The notes: generated by a model not told the origin, from the letters alone. Counted from the first letter of the stretch, positions 18,714 through 28,603 are shown. The stretch: 64,000 nucleotides of DNA from an uncultured Bacteroidales bacterium (GCA_945487035.1 CALYTI010000005.1:1-64000), one strand, 5' to 3'. Program-made: numbers and translations.

Positions 18714-19990
18714 GAAAGGCTGGTGCCGATTTCTTCGGAAACTGACTCTACCGCAATTCCGTGCTCACGCAGAGACTCGGCGAAGAAGCGCTCGAAGCTG
18801 TTTTCCACTATGTTGCGGGTCATCCAGAGCACTATCTTTCCGTCATAGCCTACGCAGCTGGCGGCTCCGCTGGTGCCCCTCTGCCTTCCGAGCACGAAAT
18901 CCATACTCTTGACATACGGGCGCATCTGCTCCGGAAGCTTCACGGCTCCAAGGTTGGAGATGGTGTAACTGCTTAGCTTGTCGCCCTTCAGACGGCAGAT
19001 GGTGTCGATTGCAAAGCGCTTGATACAGCGCGGGATGACCGAAATGGCCATATTGTCTTCGAGAGCCACATTTGCTGCAATCTTCTTTTCCAGCTCGCTA
19101 GGAAGGGTCTTCAAGGCCTTCTGGGCGGATACTATGTGAAGAAGCTCCTCAAAGGAATAATAGCCGTTGGACACATCCACTCCAAGGTTCACATAGGAGG
19201 AGTAGTTGCGCAGAGTCTCTCCTTCGAAGAGTCTGCGGAGGTCCACAGGAACATTGATTTTGAGATTGTTGCGCTTGTGACGCCTGCGGTTGTGCTTGTG
19301 CTCCTGCTGCAGGGCATCAAGCATTGCGGCTGCAAGGAAGTCGGTAACGGTATAGCCGGTGCCGGCAACAGCTGCCTTAATGTCCGCAGCGCTGAATTCC
19401 AGTCTTTCTCCCTTAAGTGCCTGACAGCAAATTTTCTTTCCTCTTATGTGGTAGGCGGTTTCGTCCTGCTCAAGGGCACCCTTCTTTCCGGAGAAGTTGC
19501 GGAAGCTGTCGTCGGTTTCACTTGTTTTGGGTGCCTCGGCCGGGTCGAGAACCAGAGAGTCGTAGCTGATGGTGGTGCGGTAACGCATCTTTATGTATTC
19601 ACCGGCGAGGGTGAGAAGGAAGGTCTGCCCGCCGTGACCGTCTGCGATGGCGTGGAAAACATCCAGCACGATGCGGTTTCCGTCAGCCATTACCTTGAAG
19701 AGGAAACCGCCGTGGAAGCGGAAGCCGCGGACTCCGATTCCGGTGTATTTGGAAACCACCGGCATCTTGTCCAGAGTGGTCAGATACCACCAGAAGAAAC
19801 CGTTCTTGAGAGTGCATCCGAAGGTAGGGATGCGCTTCACGGTGTTGACCAGAGCCTGCTGGAGAATATTGACATTTATCGGCTCTGCGAGAGTAACGCT
19901 GAGCCTGTAGATGGAGGCATAACGCTTGGTAAGCGAAGCCGGATATATGTTGGAGGCATTGTCAAGCCTCAAGCTTAATTTCGTTTCCAT
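18710..19990 (-). CDS. Condensation-domain-like acyltransferase
   Basis: A 426-residue protein of the CoA-dependent acyltransferase / NRPS condensation superfamily. The catalytic HxxxDG motif is present as FHAIADGHGG near residue 114, and the C-terminal half has the usual second subdomain (NVPVDLRRLF, YTISNLGAVKLP). There is no signal peptide or membrane helix, and no carrier protein or synthetase nearby, so it is probably a free-standing enzyme like alcohol acetyltransferases or PapA-type acyltransferases. Substrate unknown. The gene has its own promoter directly before the ATG. Confidence 0.8.
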   Translation of the reverse strand: METKLSLRLDNASNIYPASLTKRYASIYRLSVTLAEPINVNILQQALVNTVKRIPTFGCTLKNGFFWWYLTTLDKMPVVSKYTGIGVRGFRFHGGFLFKVMADGNRIVLDVFHAIADGHGGQTFLLTLAGEYIKMRYRTTISYDSLVLDPAEAPKTSETDDSFRNFSGKKGALEQDETAYHIRGKKICCQALKGERLEFSAADIKAAVAGTGYTVTDFLAAAMLDALQQEHKHNRRRHKRNNLKINVPVDLRRLFEGETLRNYSSYVNLGVDVSNGYYSFEELLHIVSAQKALKTLPSELEKKIAANVALEDNMAISVIPRCIKRFAIDTICRLKGDKLSSYTISNLGAVKLPEQMRPYVKSMDFVLGRQRGTSGAASCVGYDGKIVLWMTRNIVENSFERFFAESLREHGIAVESVSEEIGTSLS

Positions 19991-19994
19991 ACCG

Positions 19995-20002
19995 CAAAAG
20001 TA
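19995..20002 (-). promoter_or_regulatory. -7 box of the acyltransferase gene, 4 bases from the ATG
   Basis: Minus-strand TACTTTTG, then CGGT, then ATG at 19990. The box matches TAnnTTTG; a -33 match is poor. Predicts a leaderless mRNA. Confidence 0.5.
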
Positions 20003-20056
20003 GCGCGGCCTGCGGCTTTGGAAAAGAAACTGCCACCAAGTGTGACTAAAAGTGGG

Positions 20057-20145
20057 TAAAACGCCTATTCTGGGACGAAAGTGGCGTTTTTAGGGACGAA
20101 AAACAGTTCGTCCCGATTTCGTCACAGACGATTTCGGGACGAAAA
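20057..20145. repeat. Palindromic repeat cluster with GGGACGAAA units; probable terminator region after metG
   Basis: Three direct copies of GGGACGAAA (20072-20080, 20093-20101, 20136-20144) and one inverted copy TTCGTCCC (20107-20114). They build two hairpins: AAAACGCC (20058-20065) pairs with GGCGTTTT (20083-20090) and is followed by T residues on either strand; TTCGTCCCGA (20107-20116) pairs with TCGGGACGAA (20134-20143), with an inner GTC/GAC stem and loop ACA. The cluster lies just after the metG stop and before the acyltransferase gene on the same strand, so it can end metG transcription. It looks like a REP-type element; only one cluster is seen in the window. Confidence 0.7.
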
Positions 20146-22200
20146 TCAGCCGATTTGGGCTCCGTTGGCAAGGGCTTCCTCAGGGGTGATGAAGCGCATC
20201 TTGCCATCTCCCTGGCGTGCCATCAGAATCATACCCTTGGACTCGATTCCGCGTATAGTGCGCGGAGCCAGATTGGCGAGTATGCAGATTTGCTTTCCAA
20301 CCATCTGCTCCGGGGTGTAGTATTCGGCTATGCCGGAGACAATCGTGCGCTTGTCTATGCCTGTGTCAATCGTAAGCTTGAGAAGCTTGTCGGTTTTCGG
20401 TACTCTTTCGGCTTCAAGCACCGTGGCGGTGCGTATGTCCATTGCCTCGAACTGCTCGAAGGTGCAGAGTTCCTTTTGAGGAGCAACCTGCTTTGCAGCT
20501 TCGGCTTTGGCTGCTTCTTCCCTTTCTTTGCGGATTGCATCGAGTTTGTCGAGCTGCACCTGGATTTCGGCGTCCTCAATCTTGCTGAAGAGCAGCTCAG
20601 CCTGTCCTAGCTGATGTCCTTCTTTGAGGATATCGCTCTGTCCGAGAAGCGCCCAGTCGAGAGGAGATCCGAGCATTGTGCGGAGCTTCTCAGCCGAGAA
20701 CGGGGTAAACGGCTCGAAGGCTATTCCGAGGTCGGCGCAAATCTGGAGGCTGACATTGAGGATGGTGGCTGTGCGGGCCATATCTGTCTTTGCCACCTTC
20801 CAAGGCTCGGTGTCGGAGATGTATTTGTTGCCGACGCGGGCGATTGACATTGCATCCTTGAGGGCCTCGCGGAAATGGTATCCTTCAATATTTTTCTCAA
20901 GAGAGGCCTTGAGAAGAGGAATCTGGGCGAGGGTCTCGCGGTCCACATCCAGAAGCTCCCCTGCTGCAGGGACCTTGCCGCCGAAATATTTGTGCGTAAG
21001 CACTACTGCGCGGTTGACGAAGTTGCCGAAGATGGCAACGAGTTCGCTGTTGTTGCGCGCCTGGAAGTCCTTCCAGCTGAAATCGTTGTCCTTGGTCTCA
21101 GGAGCGTTGGCGGTAAGCACGTAACGCAGCACGTCCTGCTTGCCCGGGAAGTCCTGGAGGTATTCGTGTGCCCATACGGCCCATCCGCGGGAGGTTGAAA
21201 TCTTGTCTCCTTCAAGGTTGAGGAATTCGTTTGCCGGCACATTTTCAGGAAGGATGTAGCCGTCGCCGTAGGCTTTGAGCATTGCCGGGAAGACTATGCA
21301 GTGGAAGACTATGTTGTCCTTGCCGATGAAGTGCACGAGCTTGGTATCCTCACTCTTCCACCATTTTTCCCAATCATTCGGCAGAAGCTCCTGGGTGTTG
21401 GAGATATAGCCTATAGGTGCGTCAAACCACACATAGAGCACTTTGCCTTCTGCGCCTTCCACCGGGACAGGAACGCCCCAGTCGAGGTCTCGGGTTACGG
21501 CACGCGGCTGGAGACCGCCGTCAAGCCAGCTCTTGACCTGGCCATAGACATTGGAACGCCATTCCTTATGGCCTTCGAGAATCCACTCCCTGAGCCACTG
21601 CTCATAGTCCTGAAGCGGGAGGTACCAGTGGGTGGTTTTCTTCTTTATCGGTTCGGCACCGCTGAGTTTGCTCTTAGGGTTGATGAGTTCCTCCGGGCTG
21701 AGAGTGCTTCCGCACTTTTCGCACTGGTCACCGTATGCGCCTTCAGCTCCGCACTTCGGGCAGGTGCCCACGATGTAGCGGTCTGCGAGGAAGGTTTTGG
21801 CTTCCGGGTCATAGTACTGCTCGCTTTCCTTTGTGATGAATTTGCCGTCGTCATAGAGTTTTTTGAAGAACTCGGAGGCGTTTTTTTCGTGCACTTTGGA
21901 AGATGTTCTTCCGTAGATGTCGAAGTTGATGCCGAGGCCTTTGAAACTCTCGTCGATTATCTTGTGATATTTGTCAACTATGTCCTGCGGAGTGCAGCCC
22001 TGCTGACGCGCTTTGATGGTGATAGGCACTCCGTGCTCGTCGCTTCCGCAGACATACAGCACTTCTTCACCCCTCATCCTGAGGTAGCGTACATAGATGT
22101 CGGCCGGGACATATACTCCGGCCAGGTGTCCGATATGAACAGGGCCGTTGGCATAAGGCAACGCGCAGGTTACCAGTGTTCTCTTGTAGTTCTTTCCCAT
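20146..22200 (-). CDS. metG: Methionyl-tRNA synthetase with C-terminal tRNA-binding domain
   Basis: Charges tRNA-Met. The 684-residue protein has the class I HIGH motif ([14 protein letters not shown]), a four-Cys zinc module ([18 protein letters not shown]), the KMSKS-type loop KISTSRG, the anticodon-binding helical domain, a Lys/Glu linker near 550 and a C-terminal EMAP-II/Trbp111 domain ([15 protein letters not shown] ... [19 protein letters not shown]). The start at 22200 (MGKNYKRT) was preferred to one at 22230 because the predicted promoter -7 box at 22219-22226 lies between them and homologues begin here. Confidence 0.97.
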   Translation of the reverse strand: MGKNYKRTLVTCALPYANGPVHIGHLAGVYVPADIYVRYLRMRGEEVLYVCGSDEHGVPITIKARQQGCTPQDIVDKYHKIIDESFKGLGINFDIYGRTSSKVHEKNASEFFKKLYDDGKFITKESEQYYDPEAKTFLADRYIVGTCPKCGAEGAYGDQCEKCGSTLSPEELINPKSKLSGAEPIKKKTTHWYLPLQDYEQWLREWILEGHKEWRSNVYGQVKSWLDGGLQPRAVTRDLDWGVPVPVEGAEGKVLYVWFDAPIGYISNTQELLPNDWEKWWKSEDTKLVHFIGKDNIVFHCIVFPAMLKAYGDGYILPENVPANEFLNLEGDKISTSRGWAVWAHEYLQDFPGKQDVLRYVLTANAPETKDNDFSWKDFQARNNSELVAIFGNFVNRAVVLTHKYFGGKVPAAGELLDVDRETLAQIPLLKASLEKNIEGYHFREALKDAMSIARVGNKYISDTEPWKVAKTDMARTATILNVSLQICADLGIAFEPFTPFSAEKLRTMLGSPLDWALLGQSDILKEGHQLGQAELLFSKIEDAEIQVQLDKLDAIRKEREEAAKAEAAKQVAPQKELCTFEQFEAMDIRTATVLEAERVPKTDKLLKLTIDTGIDKRTIVSGIAEYYTPEQMVGKQICILANLAPRTIRGIESKGMILMARQGDGKMRFITPEEALANGAQIG

Positions 22201-22218
22201 AATCTTAAAAATCAGCCC

Positions 22219-22226
22219 CAAAGATA
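22219..22226 (-). promoter_or_regulatory. -7 box of metG
   Basis: Minus-strand TATCTTTG matches TAnnTTTG, 18 bases before the metG ATG at 22200. The -33 element is weak. It lies in the gap between dnaG and metG. Confidence 0.5.
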
Positions 22227-22271
22227 ACACTAAATCGGCAAATATTCATCGCATCGGGAGCCAATGCGGGA

Positions 22272-24194
22272 TTATTTCCGGGAGATGCTGCCGAGGAGTT
22301 TCTGGAGCTTCACGATGCTCTGCATCAGTTCCATCTGCTCCGCAGGGTCATTTGCAGAGGCGAGCTGGCGGGTGAGGGTGTCAAGCTGTACTTCCAGGCG
22401 GCGTACGGCGTACATGCTGAGGGTTTTCGGCACATAGTTCACCAGCCAGGAACCCGGAGTGGTCAGCGAATCGGAGAAACTCTTCACCGTAATCTCGTAT
22501 TTCTCGATAGCGATTTCCGAAACTGCTCCGGCAAGAGCCCTGTCCGGAGAATCCAGCATACTGCGGATAATGGTATCCTGGTCCTTGCCCTGGTCGTACA
22601 ACTGCAGATAGGTTTCGTAAACCTTCCGGTATAGCGAATTGGAGAAATGGCAGTCATCGCTCTCAAGGGCGCTGCTGATAAACTCCGTAACGGTGTAAGG
22701 GTCCTCAACATAGAATTTCGAGTCCGTCTCGAAGAGCATCTTGTCCTGACCGTATTTCAGAAGGAAACTCAGAAGGTCAGCTTCCAGTGGTGCCAGTTTC
22801 GGGCATTCCATCACAGTGCTGCTCTGCTCCATCTGCGCTCCTGCGGGTGCCTGCGGAACATCTTCCCTCACGGCAACTGCCTCCTGCTTGGTCTTGTTCT
22901 TTCGAATTGTACCGAAAATCCTGGTCTGGACTATCTTCTCGTCAATTCCGAAGCGGCGGGCGCACTCCTGAGCAAACACCGTTCTCTTGGTCGGATCCGG
23001 GACAACGGCTACCGTATCTGCAATGTCGTTGATAAGCTCAGCCTTGCGGATAGGGTCTCCCTTTGCCGAATCCAGCAGCAGGTCGATTTTGAAAGAGATG
23101 AAATCCTGTTCATTGCGGGCGATATAGTCCTGGAACTCGGCAAGCGAATGCGTGCGTCCGAAGCTGTCCGGGTCCTCTCCGTCAGGAAGAAGGACAATCC
23201 TCACATTCATCCCCTCCGCGAGCACCATATCCGTTCCCCTGAGGGCTGCGTGAATGCCCGCCTTGTCTCCGTCATAGAGTATGGTGAGGTTGGAAGTGAA
23301 GCGGTGGATGAGCCGTATCTGCTCCACCGTAAGCGAAGTGCCGCAGGAGGCAACCACATTGGAGATGCCCAGCTGCTGCATAGTGATCACGTCCACATTG
23401 CCCTCAACCAAGTAGCATTTGTCCTGCCTTGAGATTTCCGCTTTCGCGAAATAAATCCCCAGCAGGGCTTTGCTCTTGGTGTAGATTTCAGTTTCCGGCG
23501 AATTGACATATTTGGCGTTCACATCGGACTTCAAGGTGCGTCCGGAGAAAGCGATAACGCGCCCCGAAACCGAATGAATAGGGAACATAACCCTCTCCCG
23601 GAAGCGGTCCGACACGCTGCCGTCCTCGTGCTGCACGCTGAGTCCGGCATCGATGAGGTATTCCAGCTTATGACCCGCCGCCAGTGCCGCATCAGTAAGT
23701 GCTCTGCGAGATGAAGGCGCCCAGCCCAGTCCGAATTTCTCGATTGTCCCGTCTTCGAGTCCGCGTTTGTGGAAATATGCCATACCCACAGACTTGCCTT
23801 CACCGCTTTTAAGCTGGTCGCAGAAGAATTTGTGGGCGAATTCGGTGACAATCATCAGACTCTCGCGACGCTGCCGGCCCATTATCTCCTCCGGGGTGAG
23901 TTCGACTTCCTCGATTTCGATATGGTATTTCCTTCCCAGATACTTCAGGGCATCGGTATATGAGCAGTGCTCATACTCCATCACAAAGCCAATGGCTGTG
24001 CCGGCCTTGCCGCAGCCGAAGCATTTGTATATGCCCTTGGAAGGGGTGACATAGAAAGACGGAGTCTTCTCATTGTGGAACGGGCAGCAGGCGACATAGC
24101 TCGCGCCACGCCGTTTCAGGGTAAGGAAGTCGCCGACGACTTCCTCGATTTTCGCCGTCTCCTCAATAAGCTGAACTGTTTTCTGCGGAATCAT
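22272..24194 (-). CDS. dnaG: DNA primase
   Basis: Synthesises RNA primers for replication. The 640-residue protein has the CHC2 zinc-binding domain (CPFHNEKTPSF ... KCFGCGKAG), the RNA-polymerase domain, and the TOPRIM site with LVEGNVDVITMQQ, where EGYMDV is more usual, and ILYDGDKAGIHAALRG. The C-terminal region from about residue 440 is the helicase-binding domain and is poorly conserved. It starts 4 bases after the recQ stop, so it is probably co-transcribed with recQ. Confidence 0.96.
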   Translation of the reverse strand: MIPQKTVQLIEETAKIEEVVGDFLTLKRRGASYVACCPFHNEKTPSFYVTPSKGIYKCFGCGKAGTAIGFVMEYEHCSYTDALKYLGRKYHIEIEEVELTPEEIMGRQRRESLMIVTEFAHKFFCDQLKSGEGKSVGMAYFHKRGLEDGTIEKFGLGWAPSSRRALTDAALAAGHKLEYLIDAGLSVQHEDGSVSDRFRERVMFPIHSVSGRVIAFSGRTLKSDVNAKYVNSPETEIYTKSKALLGIYFAKAEISRQDKCYLVEGNVDVITMQQLGISNVVASCGTSLTVEQIRLIHRFTSNLTILYDGDKAGIHAALRGTDMVLAEGMNVRIVLLPDGEDPDSFGRTHSLAEFQDYIARNEQDFISFKIDLLLDSAKGDPIRKAELINDIADTVAVVPDPTKRTVFAQECARRFGIDEKIVQTRIFGTIRKNKTKQEAVAVREDVPQAPAGAQMEQSSTVMECPKLAPLEADLLSFLLKYGQDKMLFETDSKFYVEDPYTVTEFISSALESDDCHFSNSLYRKVYETYLQLYDQGKDQDTIIRSMLDSPDRALAGAVSEIAIEKYEITVKSFSDSLTTPGSWLVNYVPKTLSMYAVRRLEVQLDTLTRQLASANDPAEQMELMQSIVKLQKLLGSISRK

Positions 24195-24198
24195 AGGG

Positions 24199-26415
24199 CT
24201 ATGATGCTACTTCACAAAGGAATTTAAGGCGGCAGAGGCGGATTTCCGTTTCGGAATAATCGCTGCCCAGCGCTCCGAGAGCCTCATCGAGCGTACCCTC
24301 AACGGATTCGCTGCGGAACCAGTCAAACAACTCGTCAATTATGAAATCATCTATCTGTGTATTGATGTAATAATTCAAATTCAGTTTGGTGCCTGTGGAC
24401 ACGATGGACTCGATTTCGTCAAGCAGGTCAATCATATCCATATCCATATTGTGCGCAATGTCATCAAGCGCAAGCCTGCGGTCTATCTGGCTGATAATCT
24501 TGATTTTCCTGTCGGACTTCCCGGCAGTGGTCTTCACCACGAAATCGTCCGGACGCTCAATCTCGTTCTCCTCCACATATTTGGCAATCAGCGCGACAAA
24601 CTCCTTACCGTACTTCTTCGCCTTGCCCTCGCCGACTCCCTGGCAATTGCGCAGCTCCTCAATCGTGATAGGGTAAAGTATGGACATATCCTCCAGTGCA
24701 GGGTCTCCGAAAAGTATCCACGGCTGAAGCCCGAGCTTATGTGCAAGGTCTTTGCGCAGGTCCTTGAGCAGGGCCAGCAGTTGGGCGTCTCCGCCGCCCC
24801 CGCGCATAGCTCCCGCAGCAGCGCTTGCCGCCATCTCGTCATCGTCGTCATCGTCAGTGTCCACGGATGAGAACTGCCTGTCTTCCACCAGATTGAGCGG
24901 CCAAGGATTCTCCAGGAACTGCTTTCCGAGCTCCGTCACGTGAATCAGACCGTAGCTCTCTATTTCCTTATCCATCAGGTGCATTATCAACCCCTGGTGG
25001 ATCACCGCTGCCCAAAAGCGCTCGCTGTGCTCGTCTCCGGCTCCGAAATACTGGATTTTGTCGTGATTGTAGCTCTTCACCATTGCAGTGTCGTTGCCGG
25101 CAAGAATGGCTGCAAGATGCTCCAGCTTGAAATGCTCCTTCAGCGAGAGTATCAGGCGAAGGACCAGTTTCATCTCCAGCCTTCCGTCGAAGACCTTCTT
25201 CGGATGCAGGCAGTTGTCGCACAGACCGCAGTTGTCCACGAGGTAATCTTCACCGAAATAGCCGAGCAGCAGCTTTCGGCGGCACTGGCTGGATTCTGCA
25301 TAGGCCACTACCTCATTGAGCAGCTGCTTGCCTATTTCCTGTTCTGCCACCGGTTTGCCCTGCATAAACTTCTCCAGCTTCTGTATGTCCTTATAGCTGT
25401 AATAGGTAATGCAGACTCCCTCCTGTCCGTCCCTTCCGGCGCGTCCGGTCTCCTGATAATAGCTTTCCACAGACTTGGGAATGTCATAGTGAATCACAAA
25501 ACGGATGTCCGGCTTGTCTATTCCCATACCGAAGGCTATGGTTGCCACAATCACATCCACATCCTCCATCAGGAACTTGTCCTGATTCTCTGCGCGCACC
25601 TTCGCGTCCAGTCCTGCGTGGTAAGGGAGAGCCTTGATTCCGTTGATTTGAAGAAACTGGGCCATCTCCTCAACCTTGCGGCGGGACAGGCAATATACGA
25701 TGCCGGACTTGCCGGGGTTCTGGCGTATGAATCTTACTATATCCTTGTCCGCGTCCAGCTTGTCCTTGACTTCGTAATAAAGGTTGGGACGGTTGAAAGA
25801 GGACTTGAATACCAGCGCATCCGGTATGCCGAGGGTCTTGAGTATATCGCTCTGCACCTTAGGTGTGGCGGTCGCCGTGAGTGCAATGATAGGTGCGTTT
25901 CCTATGGTATCCACGATAGGACGGATGCGGCGGTATTCCGGACGGAAGTCGTGCCCCCATTCGGAGATACAATGCGCCTCATCCACAGCATAGAAGGAAA
26001 CCTTGATAGTTTTCAGGAAAGCAACATTCTCCCCCTTGGCAAGGGACTCCGGGGCGACATAGAGAATCTTGGTCTTGCCGCTGCGCAGGTCCGCCTTCAC
26101 CTCGTCCATCTGCTGTTTGTTGAGGGACGAGTTGAAGAAATGCGCCACGCTTTCGTTCCCTGCCACGAAGCCCCGGATGGCATCCACCTGATTCTTCATC
26201 AGGGCGATGAGGGGGGACACCACAATTGCGGTGCCCTCCATCATCAGCGCCGGAAGCTGGTAGCACAGGGACTTTCCTCCTCCGGTAGGCATAAGGACAA
26301 AGCAATCCTTGCCTTCGAGCAGGCTGCGGATGACCTGTTCCTGCTCTCCTTTGAAGGAGTCGAAACCGAAGAAATCCTTCAGTGTCCTGTGTATGGATTC
26401 ACTTGTTGCTGTCAT
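24199..26415 (-). CDS. recQ: ATP-dependent DNA helicase RecQ
   Basis: Repair helicase unwinding DNA 3' to 5'. The 738-residue protein has motif I MPTGGGKSLCYQLPA, motif II AVDEAHCISEWGHDFRPEY, motif III LTATATPKV, motif VI YYQETGRAGRDGQEG, the RecQ zinc domain (QCRRKLLLGYFGE ... CGLCDNC), a winged helix and an HRDC domain (about 540-620). An acidic DDDDDD linker lies near residue 525. A C-terminal extension of about 110 residues goes beyond the E. coli protein, as seen in Bacteroidetes relatives. It is followed after 4 bases by dnaG. Confidence 0.96.
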   Translation of the reverse strand: MTATSESIHRTLKDFFGFDSFKGEQEQVIRSLLEGKDCFVLMPTGGGKSLCYQLPALMMEGTAIVVSPLIALMKNQVDAIRGFVAGNESVAHFFNSSLNKQQMDEVKADLRSGKTKILYVAPESLAKGENVAFLKTIKVSFYAVDEAHCISEWGHDFRPEYRRIRPIVDTIGNAPIIALTATATPKVQSDILKTLGIPDALVFKSSFNRPNLYYEVKDKLDADKDIVRFIRQNPGKSGIVYCLSRRKVEEMAQFLQINGIKALPYHAGLDAKVRAENQDKFLMEDVDVIVATIAFGMGIDKPDIRFVIHYDIPKSVESYYQETGRAGRDGQEGVCITYYSYKDIQKLEKFMQGKPVAEQEIGKQLLNEVVAYAESSQCRRKLLLGYFGEDYLVDNCGLCDNCLHPKKVFDGRLEMKLVLRLILSLKEHFKLEHLAAILAGNDTAMVKSYNHDKIQYFGAGDEHSERFWAAVIHQGLIMHLMDKEIESYGLIHVTELGKQFLENPWPLNLVEDRQFSSVDTDDDDDDEMAASAAAGAMRGGGGDAQLLALLKDLRKDLAHKLGLQPWILFGDPALEDMSILYPITIEELRNCQGVGEGKAKKYGKEFVALIAKYVEENEIERPDDFVVKTTAGKSDRKIKIISQIDRRLALDDIAHNMDMDMIDLLDEIESIVSTGTKLNLNYYINTQIDDFIIDELFDWFRSESVEGTLDEALGALGSDYSETEIRLCRLKFLCEVAS

Positions 26416-26435
26416 AGGTTAAAAAATTGAATAGT

Positions 26436-27671
26436 CTAGAATGTATGTATGGCCAGGCCTGAGCGGAGCTTAGGCTCGAACCAGGTGGTCTTCGGAGGCA
26501 TAATGTTGCCAGTGTCAGCAATGTCGGTAATCTGTTTCATAGATACCGGATAGAGTGCGAAAGCAATCTTCATCTCTCCGCTGTCCACCCTGCGCTTCAA
26601 CTCACCGAGACCGCGAATTCCACCCACGAAATCAATGCGGGAGTCGGTACGGAGGTCCTTGATACCGAAGATGGCGTCAAGCACGTGATTGGAGAGTATG
26701 GTGACATCCAGCACTCCGATAGGGTCGGTATCGTCGTAGGTTCCCGGACGGGCCCTGAGCTTATACCATTTGCCTTCGAGGTACATAGAGAAGGTGTGGA
26801 GCTCATCAGGAGCCCATATTTCCTCTCCCATACACATCACATCGAACTTGTCGCCGAGCATCCCGATAACCTGAGTCGGCTGCAGACCGTTAAGGTCGCG
26901 CAGCACCCTGTTGTAGTCCAGCACCTTGAGCTGGTCCTCAGGGAAGCATACCGCCATAAAGTAGTTGTATTCCTCGCTTCCGTTATGGTCCGGATTCTTC
27001 TTCGCCCTTTCGGCGCCTACGCGTGCGGCTGCGGCACTGCGGTGGTGGCCGTCGGCAATGTAGAAGGCGTCAACCTTTTCGGTAAACAGTTCGCTGATTC
27101 GCGCAATCAGCGCATCATCCGCAATAACCCAAAGCTCGTGGCCGAAGCCGTTCTCATCAGTGAACTTGTACTCGGAAGGTCCCTGGACGGTCTGAGCTAT
27201 GATGTCTTCAAGCTCCTGCTGGTGCTTGAAGGCGAAGAATACAGGCTCGATATTGGCACTCTGAATCTCCACGTGGACCATACGGTCGTCCTCCTTGTCC
27301 TTGCGGGTAAGCTCGTGTTTCTTGATGCGGCCTTCCACATAGTCCTGCGCGTGGGCGCAAAGCACATAGCCGTATTGGGTGCGGCTGCCCATAGTCTGCG
27401 CATAAATATAGTAGCAAGGCTTCTCGTCCCTTACAAGCCAGCCCCTCTGCTGCCATAGGCGGAAATTCTCCACCGCCTTGTCATAGACCTGGGGGGCGTG
27501 CTCATCCGGCATAGGGTCGAAGTCGATTTCCGGTTTGGTGATGTGAAGCAGGGATTTTTCGCCTGCCATAGCCTTTGCCTCTTCTGAATTGAGCACATCG
27601 TATGGCGGAGCGGCTACCTCGGTAACCAGGTTCTTAGGCGGGCGCAGCGCCTCAAAAGGTTTAACTCTCAT
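26436..27671 (-). CDS. DUF1015 family protein
   Basis: A 411-residue cytosolic protein of the DUF1015 family, whose function is not known to me. Clear family features are the N terminus RVKPFEALRPPKNLVTEVAAPPYDVL and the central motif IADGHHRSAAAARVGA near residue 200. It lies 7 bases downstream of serA in a serC-serA-DUF1015 operon, an arrangement common in Bacteroidetes, which suggests a role in serine metabolism. The DGHHR motif recalls the phosphate-binding motif of ParB/sulfiredoxin-fold kinases; that resemblance is by eye only. Confidence 0.9.
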   Translation of the reverse strand: MRVKPFEALRPPKNLVTEVAAPPYDVLNSEEAKAMAGEKSLLHITKPEIDFDPMPDEHAPQVYDKAVENFRLWQQRGWLVRDEKPCYYIYAQTMGSRTQYGYVLCAHAQDYVEGRIKKHELTRKDKEDDRMVHVEIQSANIEPVFFAFKHQQELEDIIAQTVQGPSEYKFTDENGFGHELWVIADDALIARISELFTEKVDAFYIADGHHRSAAAARVGAERAKKNPDHNGSEEYNYFMAVCFPEDQLKVLDYNRVLRDLNGLQPTQVIGMLGDKFDVMCMGEEIWAPDELHTFSMYLEGKWYKLRARPGTYDDTDPIGVLDVTILSNHVLDAIFGIKDLRTDSRIDFVGGIRGLGELKRRVDSGEMKIAFALYPVSMKQITDIADTGNIMPPKTTWFEPKLRSGLAIHTF

Positions 27672-27678
27672 AGGACTA

Positions 27679-28599
27679 TTATTTATTGACCTGGAACTTC
27701 CTTTCTCCTGTTGCGAAGAAAGCTGCTATCTGGCGTGCAGCCGCAAGGCCGGCGTTCACATTGGCCTCGGCGGTCTGGGCGCCCATCTTCTTAGGGGTAG
27801 CGAAAACCCTGAGTCCGAACTTTTCCTGCAGGACAGCATAGTTGTCCGGCATCACGTCGGTGACATACTTCAGGTCAGGACGCTCTTCCAGCGCTTTCTC
27901 CAACCCTGCTTCATCGATAACCTCCTTGCGGGCGGTATTGACAAGCACGGCTCCCTTAGGCATAGAGGTTATGAGCTCATAGCCTATAGAGCCTATGGTC
28001 TGAGGGGTGGCAGGGATATGCACGGATACGAAATCGCAGCCTGCATAGAGCTCCTTCAGGTCTGTAACAGGCTCAGCGCCTCCGGCGGCAATCTGCTCAG
28101 CAGTGAGGAAAGGGTCTATGGCCTTCACATTCATACCGAGAGCCTTTGCTTTGGCTCCTACCAGCCTTCCCACATTGCCGAAGGCCTGGATGCCGATGGT
28201 GCGGCCCTCGATTTCGGTGCCGGTTGCAGGGGTGAACTGGTTGCGGCACATAAATATCATCATCGCAATGGCGAGCTCTGCCACAGCGTTGGAGTTCTGT
28301 CCAGGAGTGTTCATCACTACCACGCCTGCCTTGGTTGCGGCTTCGAGGTCAACATTGTCATATCCCGCGCCTGCGCGGACTACTATCTTGAGCTTGGTAG
28401 CAGCGGCTATCACCTCCGCCGTAACCTTGTCGGAGCGTATGATAAGAGCCTCGGCGTCAGCTACTGCTGCCACCAGCTCGCTTTGCTCTGCATATTTCTC
28501 GAAGAGGACGAGCTCGTGGCCCGCTGCCTCAAGGATTTCCCTTATACCGCTTACCGCCTTGGCGGCAAAGGGTTTCTGTGTTGCAAGAAGTACCTTCAT
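27679..28599 (-). CDS. serA: D-3-phosphoglycerate dehydrogenase, short form
   Basis: First step of serine synthesis: oxidises 3-phosphoglycerate with NAD. The 306-residue protein lacks the C-terminal ACT/ASB regulatory domains, so classical serine feedback at such domains is not expected. The substrate motif VVRAGAGYDNVD and the NAD site GIQAFGNVGRLVG are present, and the catalytic Arg/Glu segments are seen. The usual catalytic His (HxGAxT) is replaced: the sequence reads TPKKMGAQTAEAN. I recall the same form in other Bacteroidetes SerA proteins. It begins 4 bases after serC and precedes the DUF1015 gene by 7 bases. Confidence 0.93.
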   Translation of the reverse strand: MKVLLATQKPFAAKAVSGIREILEAAGHELVLFEKYAEQSELVAAVADAEALIIRSDKVTAEVIAAATKLKIVVRAGAGYDNVDLEAATKAGVVVMNTPGQNSNAVAELAIAMMIFMCRNQFTPATGTEIEGRTIGIQAFGNVGRLVGAKAKALGMNVKAIDPFLTAEQIAAGGAEPVTDLKELYAGCDFVSVHIPATPQTIGSIGYELITSMPKGAVLVNTARKEVIDEAGLEKALEERPDLKYVTDVMPDNYAVLQEKFGLRVFATPKKMGAQTAEANVNAGLAAARQIAAFFATGERKFQVNK

Positions 28600-28603
28600 A
28601 ATG

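Noticed and set aside
20057..20145. CRISPR-like array of GGGACGAAA units
   Set aside because: Units are only 9 bases with irregular spacing and mixed orientation; the hairpins fit a terminator or REP element.
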